This document shows, piece by piece, positions 1-12,300 of a stretch of DNA of 64,000 nt. The number at the start of each line of letters is the position of its first letter. Positions within the stretch are counted from its first letter, which is position 1. Position numbers and translations under genes: made by a program. Under the pieces are notes generated by a model. That model was not told the origin of the DNA. It made no database searches and worked only from the letters and a program-made list of their open reading frames with translations. This DNA is from Clytia hemisphaerica. Lineage: Eukaryota; Cnidaria; Hydrozoa; Leptothecata; Clytiidae. Where the stretch lies: contig CACVBU010000758.1 in NCBI GenBank assembly GCA_902728285.1, positions 1,116,001 to 1,180,000 of the forward strand. Direction: 5' to 3'.

Positions 1-2478
1 ACAAAAGTTAGGGGGAAGAAACCAATGTCAATCAAGGATATCCCAAAGAACCTAACTAGAAGACAATGTGTATCAAAGGTGGCAGAATTGTATGACATCA
101 CAGGAAAGATAACACCCATCACAGCAGGTATGAAACTGGACCTACACAAACTTGTGGATAGAGGTCTTGGATGGGATGACAGAATTCCAGATGATTTCAA
201 ACCAATTTGGGAGTCCCATTTCGCTATGATGGAAGAAATTTCAAATGTGAGGTACAGAAGAGCTTGCATTCCAGAAGATGCTGCAAGCCTTGAACTAGAT
301 ACAATCGACACTGGTGATGCATCCAAGCATATTGCATGTGTTGCAATATATGCACGATTCAAAGAAAGTCTGGTGGATATTCAAGTCAACTGGTTTTCTC
401 GAGATCAAGGCTCGTACCAGTGGCACCACACAACCTCGAGCTGAACTATATGCTGCAACTCTGAACGCCCATACTGGTGAAGTTGTGAGAAGAGCATTTC
501 AAAAACATCATCAATCTTCACTAAAGCTAACAGACAGCCAAATTGTGCTTTTCTGGCTTCATAGTGACAAACAATTGAAACCCTATGTTCGCAACCGTGT
601 CAACGAAGTTCATCGCTTCACAAATCCTGATGACTGGAGGTTTGTCAAAAGTCAAGACATGATTGCTGATATCGGGACAAGAAAAGGTGTATCCTTGAAT
701 GAAATTTGTCAAGATTCAAAATGGTTCAATGGTTTTCCATGGATGAAAGAATCAGTGGAAACCTTCCCAACCAAGACTGTTAATCAAATCAAGCTCAATC
801 AGGATGAAGTCAAGGATATTGAGAGAGAGCAAATTATATCAACAATCAGTCCACAGAGCATGTTGTCAATGTCATACTTGTCAGAAGCTCAAACTTGCCA
901 TTTGTCATCATCAGCACAATCAATATCTGATCGATACAGTTTTTCAAAGTACATCATTGATCCTAACAAATATGGTTGGAAGAAAGCCACTTCAACTCTT
1001 GCTCTTGTGATCAAATTCCTGAAACTCAAGTCGTGTCTACCAAAACCATCTTCAAAGGATAACAACACGTTGGCACAGGAATATTTCTTTATGAAAGCAA
1101 CCCAAGAAGTGAAGAAATTTACACCATCAAAGAGATTGGCAAACATTTCATCTGAGAAAAATGGAATTCTTTACTACAACGAACGTATCCTTCCAATCGA
1201 AAAAATCACATCAACTGGAAAGCTCACCAATGCAATGTTTGACTTGTCCTCGTCAACCTTCATTGTCCCAGTTGTCGACAGATATTCGCCAATCGCTTAC
1301 AGTATTGTTAACTTCATTCACTGGCACCACCCGGTGGCTAAACACAAAGGAGTGGAAACAGTGTATCGCTACGTTCTACAGATCGCATATATCATCGATG
1401 GACGAGATCTAATTCGTACTATTAGAAGGAATTGTCAAAGATGCCGCTACCTGGCCAAGAAAGCAATCAACGTTGAAATGGGTCCAGTATCCCAACACAG
1501 TCTCAATATTGCACCACCATTTTATTCAACTCAAGTGGATCTATGTGGTCCATTCAGTGCATATTCAAGTTTCAATAAGCGAAAGAGTATAAAGATTTGG
1601 TTGGTGGTTTTTTGTTGTACAACAACATCAGCAACAAAATACATGTTATGGATGACTACAGTACACCATCATTCATCCTATCGGTTATCAGATTTTCAAG
1701 CAACGTTGGCTATCCCAAGTATTTGTTGCCAGATGAAGGCAGTCAATTAGTCAAAGGATGTGATTCTCTCCGACTCAACTTTAAGGATCTTCAAAACCAA
1801 CTTCATCGCGACACAATGATCGAATTTGAAGTATGTCCAGTTTCAGGTCATTTCATGCACGGAAAGGTAGAAAGGAAGATTCAAGAAATAAAGAAATCAA
1901 TCGAGATGAATTTCCACAACCATAAGCTTTTCTTAATGCAATGGGAAACTGTTGCAGCACAAGTTGGAAATACAATCAATGACATGCCACTTGCTCTTGC
2001 TGGACAGACTGATTACGAGATATCTGATGTCTTAACACCAAATCGTCTGCTACTGGGCAGAAATAACGAGAGAAGTCCAACCTTTCCTGTTGATGTTAGC
2101 ACAAAACCTGATAAATTCATCAGGTTGAATCAAGAGATATTTCAAGCGTGGTTCGAAACATGGCTCGTTGTCCATGTGCCACGGCTAATGCATCGACCAA
2201 AATGGTTCAAGAACGAATACGACATCAAAACCGGAGACATTGTCCTATTTGCAAAGCGTGAGAATGCACTCTCAAGCACATACCAATATGGAATGGTGAA
2301 AAGTGTCGATAAAAGTACAGATGGAAAGATTCGAAAGGTATTGGTGAAGTATCGAAATCATAGCGAAAATGTTGATCGTGAAACGTTTCGTGCAACTCGT
2401 GGCTTGATCATGATTCACCCGTATGATGAATTGAGTATAAGTGAAGAATTGGCATTTGCTGGTTGTATTAATGAATAA
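1..2478 (+). mobile_element. BEL/Pao LTR retrotransposon, 3' part of pol, frameshifted
   Basis: This is the downstream part of a retrotransposon polyprotein, open to the left window edge. The first frame (to about 385) has the Pao-type block after the reverse transcriptase (LTRRQCVSKVAELYD, then GLGWDD). A second frame (from about 390) carries the RNase H-like stretch (PRAELYAATLN) and the integrase zinc-binding region with paired His and CQRC near 1320-1445. The integrase core follows: first Asp in QVDLCGPF near 1535, second Asp in LPDEGSQL near 1730 and Glu in HGKVERKI near 1860. After the core, residues such as LTPNRLLLGR and the GDIVL segment are typical of BEL/Pao C-termini. The reading frame shifts near 390 and again near 1640, so this copy is dead unless those are sequencing errors. 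Gag, protease and most of RT lie outside the window. Family assignment is by recognised motifs. Confidence 0.88.
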
Positions 2479-3230
2479 ATTTTGCATCGTGTCTTTGGGC
2501 AGTGTAATTTGACCAATATTGAACTTATTGAACTGCAAAATTTACCAATATCTCAAGTTTGATCTCATTTTATCTTGAGTCTCTTCCATTTGTTTTTTGT
2601 GTCTATTCTGGTTTCTTTTAAGTGCATTTTTCAGTATTTTCAGTGAAAACCAGGTTTTCTGCATAATTTATGATAATTTATTTGTATTTTCTAGTTTATA
2701 TCAATTTTAGTTTGATAGCCAACTTGGTTCATCATATTTACATTTCCTAGCTATTTTTCATAATTTTAGTATTTATGGCCAACTTGGTTTAGATTTTCTA
2801 TAAATATGGCAGCTTGTCCACTTTCCTTCAGAGTTCAGTTGACATGTAGCACTCAGAGAGTCAACACCTCAGGACTTAGTCATTTTCTCAACATAAATTT
2901 CAAATAAACATAAGTCAATCAATGATAGTCTTCAAATCATTTTGACATTTTGGATTCTCCTTCACAGTTCTTTCACTCTGGCAAGCTGGTAAGCATTATT
3001 TATTATTTACTATTCAATATATTTCCTCTTGTTTACTTTAATGTATCCTCTCTTGTATGTATGATACCCTAGTCTCATATACTCTAGACTTTGTTTGATA
3101 TAGACTTAGTCTTAGAATTTATTCATTTTTGTTTTTTCATATAAACTAATTTTGGATCTTTGTATCTATTTAGTTTGAATCCTTGATTACAAATATACGT
3201 CAGTACGAGAATCCTCAGTGGTGAACTCCA
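2479..3230 (+). repeat. probable 3' LTR or 3' flank of the BEL/Pao element
   Basis: Non-coding AT-rich sequence directly after the pol stop codon, where a BEL/Pao element would have its 3' LTR. An AATAAA lies near 2904, followed by a T-rich stretch. I could not find the matching 5' LTR (outside the window) or a clear polypurine tract, so the LTR edges are not defined. Confidence 0.35.
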
Positions 3231-3850
3231 TGCAACAGCATCGATTATAAATCGATTATGCATTGATTATAAAATTAATTAGCGGGTTGGGGACGCTTAT
3301 TATATTAGGTACCCGAGAGTACCATATCGGCCATTTTTAAGCCGGGCCCCTCCGCTTTTTTAAGTTCGGAGCTAGGGCTCAGGCGAAATTCCGTAATCTA
3401 AACCTTCCAGCAGATGTTGAAAGTTTCCCCGACCTTTTCCCAGAGCTTGCTTAGCGTGTCGAAAGAAAATTTCTACATCGGGTGCCAGATAAGTACCGAT
3501 AAGTAAATCCGGTTTGACGCCATTAGATCGATATGGATCGATTAATCAATATAAAAAAACGGTCGATATTTTGATTGGATCGATAGAGGTGTCGATAGGT
3601 AATCGATAGGTGTCGATAGGTGTCGATAGGTAATCGATAGCGAGAAAGATCGATTAATATTAGAGCTCGATTTTTAGAAAGAGTCGATAGGGTCGATAAA
3701 AGATCGATGATAGATCGATGATAGATCGATGATAGATCGATAACTAATCATAAGCTTAAAAAAATCTTGAGTATCGATCCTCTATCGATCTCCTATCCGG
3801 ATCGATAAGTAATCCATCGATCACATATCGATGATCGATCCAATCGAGCG
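3230..3850. repeat. ATCGAT-rich repeat block
   Basis: Dozens of overlapping ATCGAT / TCGATAG / GATCGATAG words occur within about 600 bp, some in short tandem arrays (for example near 3590-3640 and 3705-3740). The words are palindromic. No coding potential is seen. The block adjoins a GC-rich stretch (3295-3380) and a region of inverted duplications. Confidence 0.7.
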
Positions 3851-3884
3851 CGGGGGTCTGGTTAAAATGAGACAAATGACACCG

Positions 3885-6025
3885 ATTGCAAACGTGCAGC
3901 AGCCAGAATATCAACGCACCAAATTTTGTCATTCAATTCCCGAGACAGCCTTCAATTTTTAAGGCCCTGGTTATACATTAAAGTAGAAATAATTCCGCAC
4001 ACGTAAATGGGTCAGCAACTGGTACCTACAAATAGTCTTTTTGGCCAGGGGCCACCTACTGAGCTAGGGGGGGACCTAATTTTTTACATAATGAACTGGG
4101 GGCTAAATCCTGATTGAGTATAATGAACTGGGGGCTAAATCCTGATTGAGTACATTTTTTCAAAATTTGTGTGTTTGCAAAAACTTTCTTTAAAAAAGAT
4201 GAATTTATTCGAATGAAATCATTGCATTGCATTTGCTAGCACAATGCGCTGCACACAGCTATCGTTGTTGGATGATTCAAATGAAGATGTTGCATTGAAA
4301 TTCGAATCATCATTGTGATTTCAAAATGTAAACAAAAATAAAAATCTTTTACAGAAAAAAGTTTTCGCATTATGAATGATAATTTAACACTCTTTATTTT
4401 TTTTCAGAAATGTTAGTAGTAATTAAGATATGTAACAAAAATATTTGATAAATATCAATACTCTGCTATCAACACGGTGGCTCAATTCTGAAAAGTTTAG
4501 TCTCTTACACTGCTTAGAATAGATAATAACTGTCTGGCAAGGGATTTGCAACCCAACTTACAGTTAGTCACACTAGCGTCCCGCCAAAATGCATATCAAA
4601 GATTAATGCTGCGAAAGCGCTATATCGTTTTCTTGATTCTCAAGCAAAAAAATGTGCCGCAAAACTTCTAAAGGGATTCATGAAAAAATAACCCAGCGCT
4701 TTTTAATGAAATTAACATGTTCAAAAACTTTGAGAAATTGCCTAAAATTTGAGCCATAGATGAAAAAATTTGAGCCAAGCCAACCTTGAAAAATAATTTG
4801 AAGATCAACTTCCCAAGAAAAAGATCTACGGGGGAGACGGAACCCACCTAGATCCGCGCACCGCCGGATAGGCTATCTCCCGGAAATTTTGCCGGACCTC
4901 AAACAATGACCCATTTACATGTGCGTAATTGTTTTACTTTAGCGTATAAACAAGACCTTAAAAATCGAAGCGCTGTCTCGGGAATTGAATGACAAATTTT
5001 GGCTGGTTGATTTTGGCTGCTGCACGTTTTATTTTGTTTCTAACTTTCAAGTTTTAATTAATATTGTCTTGCAAACTTGATTCAGGTAACTCTCATCCTT
5101 GTTGTTGAAATGCATCCTGTAGTTGACTGATGTTGTTTTTTCTGAAAGCTTAATTTCCTAGTGTGACTAACTGACTTACAAAACCTTGAAACCTCTCGCA
5201 AACCTTTTTCCATAAAAAACTTTAGTGATAAACTTTATTTTCTTTTGTTTGCCTTTAAGTAGCTATTTTTAAAACTGTTGTATTTAATTACACTTGACAA
5301 AAAAGAAAGTTTTTCTAAAAGTATATCTACGATTTCAATTTTCAGCTTTTTTCGATTTTTGAACTTTTAGGGGCCACCTAGAATATTTTTCCAATAGGGG
5401 CCACCTAAATCCTAGGGGGCACCTAAATTCTTAGGGGGGACCTAGGACCTGCTTATAAGCCATGACACTGTACTGTGACCTCCGACCAAAAATGGCACAT
5501 GTAATTATAAACAAAGTCAAAATGCCGCGAATGCGATAGAAATCACTCGCAAAACATTGGAAATAATGAAATTTTTGAACGAGGGAGAAAAAAAGTCCGA
5601 CAAATTTACCGACTCACTGACTCAATTCTACTCAATTTTTAAGAGTCTGTCAGGCGACGCGAAATGAAGATATTTGTGATTGCTCCTAAGGTCCTGCAAA
5701 ATTTCCAGGAAATAGCCTATCCGGTGGCTCGCGGATCTAGGTGGGTACCGTCTTCCCCATAGATCTTTTTCTTGGGAAGTTGATCTTCAAATTAGTTTTC
5801 AAGTTTGGCTTGGCTCAATTATTTTTTTCTATTGCTCAAATTTTAGGCAATTTCTCATAGTTTTTGAAAATATTAATTTCATTAAAAAGCGCCGCGGTTA
5901 TTTTTTTGATGAACCCCTTTAGAAGCTTTGCGGCACATTTTTTTGCTTGCAAGTAAAGTAAACGATATAGCGCTTTCGCAGCATTAATCTTTGATACACA
6001 TTTCGATGGGACGCTAGTGTGACTA
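3885..6025. repeat. nested inverted duplications (foldback-like structure)
   Basis: Two pairs of inverted arms are visible. About 3890-4020 matches the reverse complement of about 4905-5035. About 4565-4895 matches the reverse complement of about 5692-6025: both share the word AGTCACACTAGCGTCCC, a stretch encoding 'gctgcgaaagcgctatat' and a GGATCTAGGTGGG-type word. Short direct repeats of GGGGCCACCTA occur near 4040 and 5370-5440, and a 35-bp unit is tandemly doubled at 4087-4155. Probably decayed mobile elements; no transposase is seen. Confidence 0.7.
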
Positions 6026-6397
6026 AATGTTATTATATGATGATAAAGTACAAACAGTTCTGGATCAACTCTGGTTTCAAAGATAGTAAAAATTCTATAA
6101 AGTGCATGCAAGAGAGCTTATACCCCAGAAACAAACAACTGTTTAATATGTTTGCAGGAGAGATTTGAGATTGCTACCTATCCGGTTCAGAACTTGTTAG
6201 ATAAGTGAACTGAAGTCATCGCCAAATGCCGTCCCAGACAGAAATTTTTCCTTGAGACTCTCAAATGAATTTTATTTTGAATTGACGTCAGAAAAATAGG
6301 GAATGTCCGCATAGAAGCTTCTACACTTTGCTACGCAAGATTTTCAAAACAGTGCTAATTTAATTATTACATCAAAATGTTGTTTTTTATATTACAG

Positions 6398-9300
6398 GCT
6401 TTGTGAATTCAAAGAACGACCAATAAATGCTGGTAGCCAATCTAAAAGAAGGAAAGATTATTTGGAAAGACAAAAAAGGTTGGTGTAAAATGCAATGGTT
6501 CCAATAACCTACTTCTTTAAAATAACAAAATATGACTTTTCATAATTTTAAGTGCCTTTAAGGCTAGGGACACTAGAAGTTGGTGCAATGGAGTGCAATG
6601 CAACATGCTCCATCCCACCAAAACAAGAAAAAAAGTGCGTGTCCCATGGTTTCTTTTGCTGTTTCATGGGACAGAAAGTGATGGAAATACCCAAAAGACA
6701 CGCTGATTTTGTCCCAGGGATAAAACTGAGAGACACACAAATGTTACTAAAAGTGATGTTGATTTAATGATAGAAAGAAAAATGGGCTGGAGACACGAAA
6801 AAGCGTTTCAGGTTGGTGAGTGGGATGGGTGAAAACTTCTTGTGTATTCCCAAACCTTTATGATACGGAAATATCATACCGTACATCCTGTGCCCAAGTT
6901 CAGGAGTTGCCATAAAGCCATTATGGTAATAACCGGGAGGGCACATTACTATACATATGATACGGAAATAAATATCAATGTCAAATGTTTTATGATTTTC
7001 ATCATTCTTTAGTAAAAGGTATGATGCGAGGAATTATGCGAGGAAACTTGCAGAAGGTGACTTGGATGAAGATGATGCCAACGAAATTGGAATGGAAATC
7101 TCCGCGGAAAAGGTTTCTTGTTTCCTATTTCATATATGGAAGCTTCTCTTCTCTACTGTACTGCTCCCTTTGGAATTAGTCCAGGGACAGTCTATGGTTT
7201 CTTAATGAAGTTAAAAAGGGATACACCACTTTAGTGACGGTACGTCATATTATTATCAATAAGTGGCTCCGTTTTTCAATTACACACTAAGGGGGCACTA
7301 AGGTTCTCAATTTTAAAAGGAATTTGATTAGAAGATTAATTTATCTTTTTGATGTTTTTATAGGATGAAAAAGCCAAGGAAAAGAAAAGTAAAGTGTTCC
7401 GTCCATACAGAAATCAAGTAAGTTTTCAAGCGCCTCGTTCTTTTTCTTGTATTAATAATTTCTATTTTTGAAAAGATTCACCCAATTGCAGTTAGTAGCT
7501 TGTAGTCAATTAAAATCCGAACTACTACTACTAGCAACTTTATGCAGTTTACGACCACGAACAGCCAATTCCCGCCTCTGTCGTAAGAAATGCGCCATAT
7601 ATAATCTTGTTACACTTTTTTTATAGTGGAGAACACATATTCAACAGCCAATGAACAAATAGAATTTTAAAATACAAAGTAGTTGTTCAACAAAATTACA
7701 TTTCCCAAATTTCAAGACTTTCCAAAACAATTAAGTAGAACATCTTCTAATTATTTTTCATTGCTTTCTTCAAAGTTGATGTTATCAGAATGGGTGGTGG
7801 ACCCACCGACAGACCTGGTGAACGACTGGACCATGGTTGTTTGTCCCACTGGAAAACGTGTTCTCGTTGTTGCGCACAAGGTAACCAATAGATTCTCTAT
7901 ATAATCTGCTTCAGAAACAAACAAAAAAGCTTTTGATAGAATCTGAAAGATTGCGGTTTTGTGCTCACTGAAAAGATTTTCAGTTGGGTATTATCAGATA
8001 TTAAGAAAGATTACCCAGTCAAAAGACGAACAGTATTTTCTCACACTGTTGATGCTCTAAAATTCTAAGAAAATGAAAATTGCAAATTCCTTTTTGCAGC
8101 TCTGTTTTGTCTCTGTTTGTCTTTTTAGATAAAACATATAGAAAGCTAGTCTCAGATTGCTCCGCTTTCGGCGCTAAATCTAAATGCAAATATGGTATAA
8201 AGAATAGACAAACATTACAAGATAAGTGTCTTTTTGTTGCTGATGTACTCTGCTTCACTACCGTCCAACAATTCTAAGTGATTCGGGCTCACTAAACGCA
8301 CTTGGGTACTGAACCTCAAATTATTTTTTCCAGGGTCAGACGTCAATGTATGCGAAGAACGGTTTTATGCTGAAGAAATTTCCTTCTCTACTGCCCGGTG
8401 GTCATCGTGCAAATCAAATACAAGGTTAAAACTGTAATCATTGTTTTCAATTCTGCATTATGAGAAGATCAATATGATAGATTATATGTTGTTTTTTTAT
8501 AAGCATTGCACTTATAAGCATATCTAGGCTCAGATATGGGGAAAAATTAAGCATATGGCAAGCATTACTTGAGCCTACGAAAAAAAATTTTTTCCTGATT
8601 TTGGCTTTTTTTGGCTGGAATTTTACGGATTTTCAGTATTTCCCTAAATTTATGCTTTAGATTTAAGCATCCCCTCAAGCATTTTTCAGCCTTATTAAGC
8701 TTTCGACTTAAGCATCTCTGAGCCTGTTTTCGGATTTTTGTATGCTTATAAAAAAAAAACATGTATTATATGTTGTTTTTTTATAAGCAAGTGTCTGCCC
8801 CTATGCCATGCTCGCATTATGCTTACTATTCTATTGTTCTGATCCTACATATGCTTATAAACGTTATGCTTATAAAAGAAGAAACATGTATGAGTTCATT
8901 TGGTTGGTACCTTACACCAGAATCTTCGCTGAAAAATGTAGCAAAGCAAACGTAGCATGGTGTCAAACAAAAGATTTTTCAAATCATAAAAAAAATTACA
9001 ATTGACGCTCTCTAATTCGACGTTCTACTATTCGATAGGCTCTCTTATTCGAATAAATTTTTTCGTACTCTTGAAGATCGAATTAGAGGTGGATACAGGA
9101 GCGCTTGCATACCTTTTTCCATAATAATTATTATTCATAGGTAATAAGTAGGTTTTTAAAACTCCTCGTTTCCAGGATTCCATTCCACTATTTTGGATTG
9201 TGTTTATGACGAAGCGAATGGTTGTTTATTTGTGCTGGATATGATGTGTTTCAGAGGATATCCTCTCTACGATTGTGAGGTAAAACTCTTTCTTCTCAAT

Positions 9301-12300
9301 CTTCAAATATGCATATTATATTGGCTTCTTTTTCTCATTACTTTGTGGGTGATACTACCGAGTTTATGTATGTGTGTTTTTCTGCGACGGAGACGGTAAG
9401 GTTCTAATTTGACTAGATCATGACCAACTGAGGACAACGGTAAATCAGCACTTTTACCGTCCTCGATTTTGAGGGTCAGAACTGCGGGTTATTCCAAATC
9501 GCTTCAGTCACTTTACCGTCCTCAAAAGTGCAAATACATAAACTCACTGCTGATAAGGAGAGATGGCCGAGTGGTTCAAAGCAGGAGAGTATTCGTTGTT
9601 CGAATCCCTACTCCTTGAATAGCCGAACTAGCTTCCCGTAGACTGTAGACTATCGAGAGACTGTAGACTATCGAGAGACTGTAGACTATCCCGTAGACTG
9701 TAGACTATCGAGAGACTGTAGACTATTCCGTAGACTGTAGACTATCGAGAGACTGTAGACTATCCCGTAGACTGTAGACTATCGAGAGATTGTAGACTAT
9801 CCCGTAGACTTTAGACTATCGAGAGACTATAGACTATCCCGTAGACTGTAGACTATCGAGAGACTGTAGACTATCCCGTAGACTGTAGACTATCCCGTAG
9901 ACTGTAGACTATCGAGAGACTGTAGACTATCCCGTAGACTGTAGACTATCGAGAGACTGTCTAAAAGTCTTGGTTATCCGCGTAAAATATCGACTCTATC
10001 TATAAAACCATGTCTTTTCTCTCTATCTTTGTTTATTTTGTTGCATTCTTATTTCTTGCTCTTCTTTCTTTCAGACCAGTTTTCGATTCTTTTGGATTCA
10101 AACGAAATTATTCAACGAAAGTGAAAATGACATCCAGAACATCTCCAGATACAATAAGGTAACTTCCATTGTAATCCTGTTCTGTATTCGTCACGTTTAA
10201 TGAACAATTTAAAGGTTTTGTTCTTAAAGAAAGAGTGATATCGTTTGCTTACTCATCAATTTTAATTTACAAGCTTTTTCACACATTGACACAGATGTAG
10301 AGTATGACTGGTCTGAAAAAGGAATTAAGAAAAAAAGGCAGACACTGTCCTGATGTCAAATATGTGTCTGATATGAAATATGTGTCTGATATGAAACGGA
10401 AACAAAACAAACCTTAAAAGCATAAATATAAGAAAAGTCTTCTATAATAATAGCATCAAAATTCTTGAAATGTCTTTTTTGAGCCTTAAAGTAATTATCA
10501 TATCAAAGTCCTAGGTTTTTAAGCTTAGGTTTGCGGAAGGGACCCAATTTTTTCCACAAATGAAAATACGATGTATACATCCTACTTCTTCTTTGGTTAC
10601 AATTTTTCAGTTCAAGTTTATTCCATGTCCAAGTGTGAAATGTGAAGAGGCTTCGATTATTGACATGGTCACAGCTATGCACGAATTCCAGGTATTATTA
10701 TTATTATTTCTAAGCGCAATTCATAACCAAAATACGTGATGGGAAAGGCATTAAAATTAAAGACCATATGGAAAGTTCCCAACCTCCAAATTAAATATTA
10801 ACGAATTGCCCATTCCCCACGAGTCAAAAATTATGAATTCAAATCCAATTTTCAAAATTAGCAACAACAACTCGAACAATTGTTAACTTGATATCAAAAA
10901 ACTTAGATGAGATACATGAAAAAGGGAAAGTGGAATTAAGAAAATGATAGCTGTACAATATAAGATTTAAATTTTTAATAAATAATTTGACAAAGGAAGA
11001 CGATAAAAAATATTATTGTTGATTATATACAATGTGTTCCATGGTGAAGAAAAGGACCTTTAACAGAATGTGTTTTCGTTGGATCATTTGCGTGACTTTT
11101 TCCAGAATTGCATTGGAGTAGAAATTTGTCTATTGTTGGCTTGGTTACGTCGTTTTTCGACACCTTTGGTGTGTTCTCTATGGTCCATTTTTCGGTCACG
11201 GTTGTTACTCCGTCCGTCACATTTCTGTTGTCGGTTACCGTTCATTTCTCTGGCGCACATGTTCTTCTGTTCGGTCCAGGCCCCTTGCTTGTTGGTTCGA
11301 TTCTTCACTATCTTCATCTTTCGTCCAAACGTTTTCCTTTCAGTCATTTTTCGGTCTCGGTTCAATTTCTCATCTACCATTTTTGATTTCTTGGAACTTT
11401 CTTTGCAAACTTGTTCTTCTAGTTTCCGTTTCTTTTGATTCTCGGTCGCTTCTTGACGAAGTGTGGAAATCATGTCACTAATTTCTTGAGGAATCTCTTC
11501 ATCTGTAGCAGACGAACTAAGAGCACTTTTACCGGAGCAATCCAAGTATCCGGTAAGCTCTATCTCGTATATCTTCACGCTTGGAACGAGTTTTTCTTTT
11601 AAAGAAACACAATCCTCGTTTTGGCAGATTTGTACCGTTGGTTCCTTTAACTGTTCGGGAAGTTCTTCTCCACCACCAGGACCCTTTCGTTGGCATGATT
11701 TGGAGTCGTCAAACACAGACAGTTCACCGAAAGCAAACGACAAACGATCGATTTCAGGCGAAGGTTCTTTGTACACCGAATCTTGACTGTCGTTTATTTT
11801 CTCCAGAAATTCGAGGAATTGCTTCGGGTTATAATTCACCTGAGATTCAATAACCTTTGATTCTGTTGATTTATCCAACGAGGAGAACTTCTGAAATTTG
11901 TTTTTGTTCATGCGATGTTTTTTAAGGTCGTTGAGATAAGGGTGGTATATTTTTGCAGTCTGTTTCTTTGTCGAGAAGAAAGTTTGTAACTTGGGTTTCG
12001 AAAAATTCTTCAATTTGTTTTGAACGAGGGATGGAACATTGGAATGGCGATACATTCGATATTGAACCTGACCAATCATCAAACTCGTTGAGAAACCTTC
12101 TTCGCAATCAAAAAAGTCCATATTTTCACTGATCATCGCAAAATCAGCTGATCCGGAACTCATCAGGATATGGAGATTTTCCATTTTGAAAACCAATTTC
12201 TGAAATTCCAGCATTGACTGTAGATAACATGTTATCATTGGTTTGCTACAAACAACCATCTTGTATTTCCAATTTTCTTTCACAATATTATAACGATTCA

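Noticed and set aside
2479..3230. Exact LTR borders of the BEL/Pao element
   Set aside because: No second LTR in the window and no clear polypurine tract, so borders cannot be stated.
6548..6946. Several 60-70-codon frames on both strands between SNUPN exons
   Set aside because: They lie in a SNUPN intron, overlap each other and have no recognisable domain or splice context.
9555..9616. Functional tRNA gene
   Set aside because: Too short; the anticodon and variable arms are missing.
11084..11120. C-terminal QISTPMQFW of the nested ORF as a PIP box
   Set aside because: The hydrophobic and aromatic positions do not have PIP spacing, unlike the internal KPKLQTFF.
12150..12185. Minus-strand CTGATGAG as a second hammerhead core
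   Set aside because: No stem II hairpin followed by GAAA; it is part of the nested ORF.
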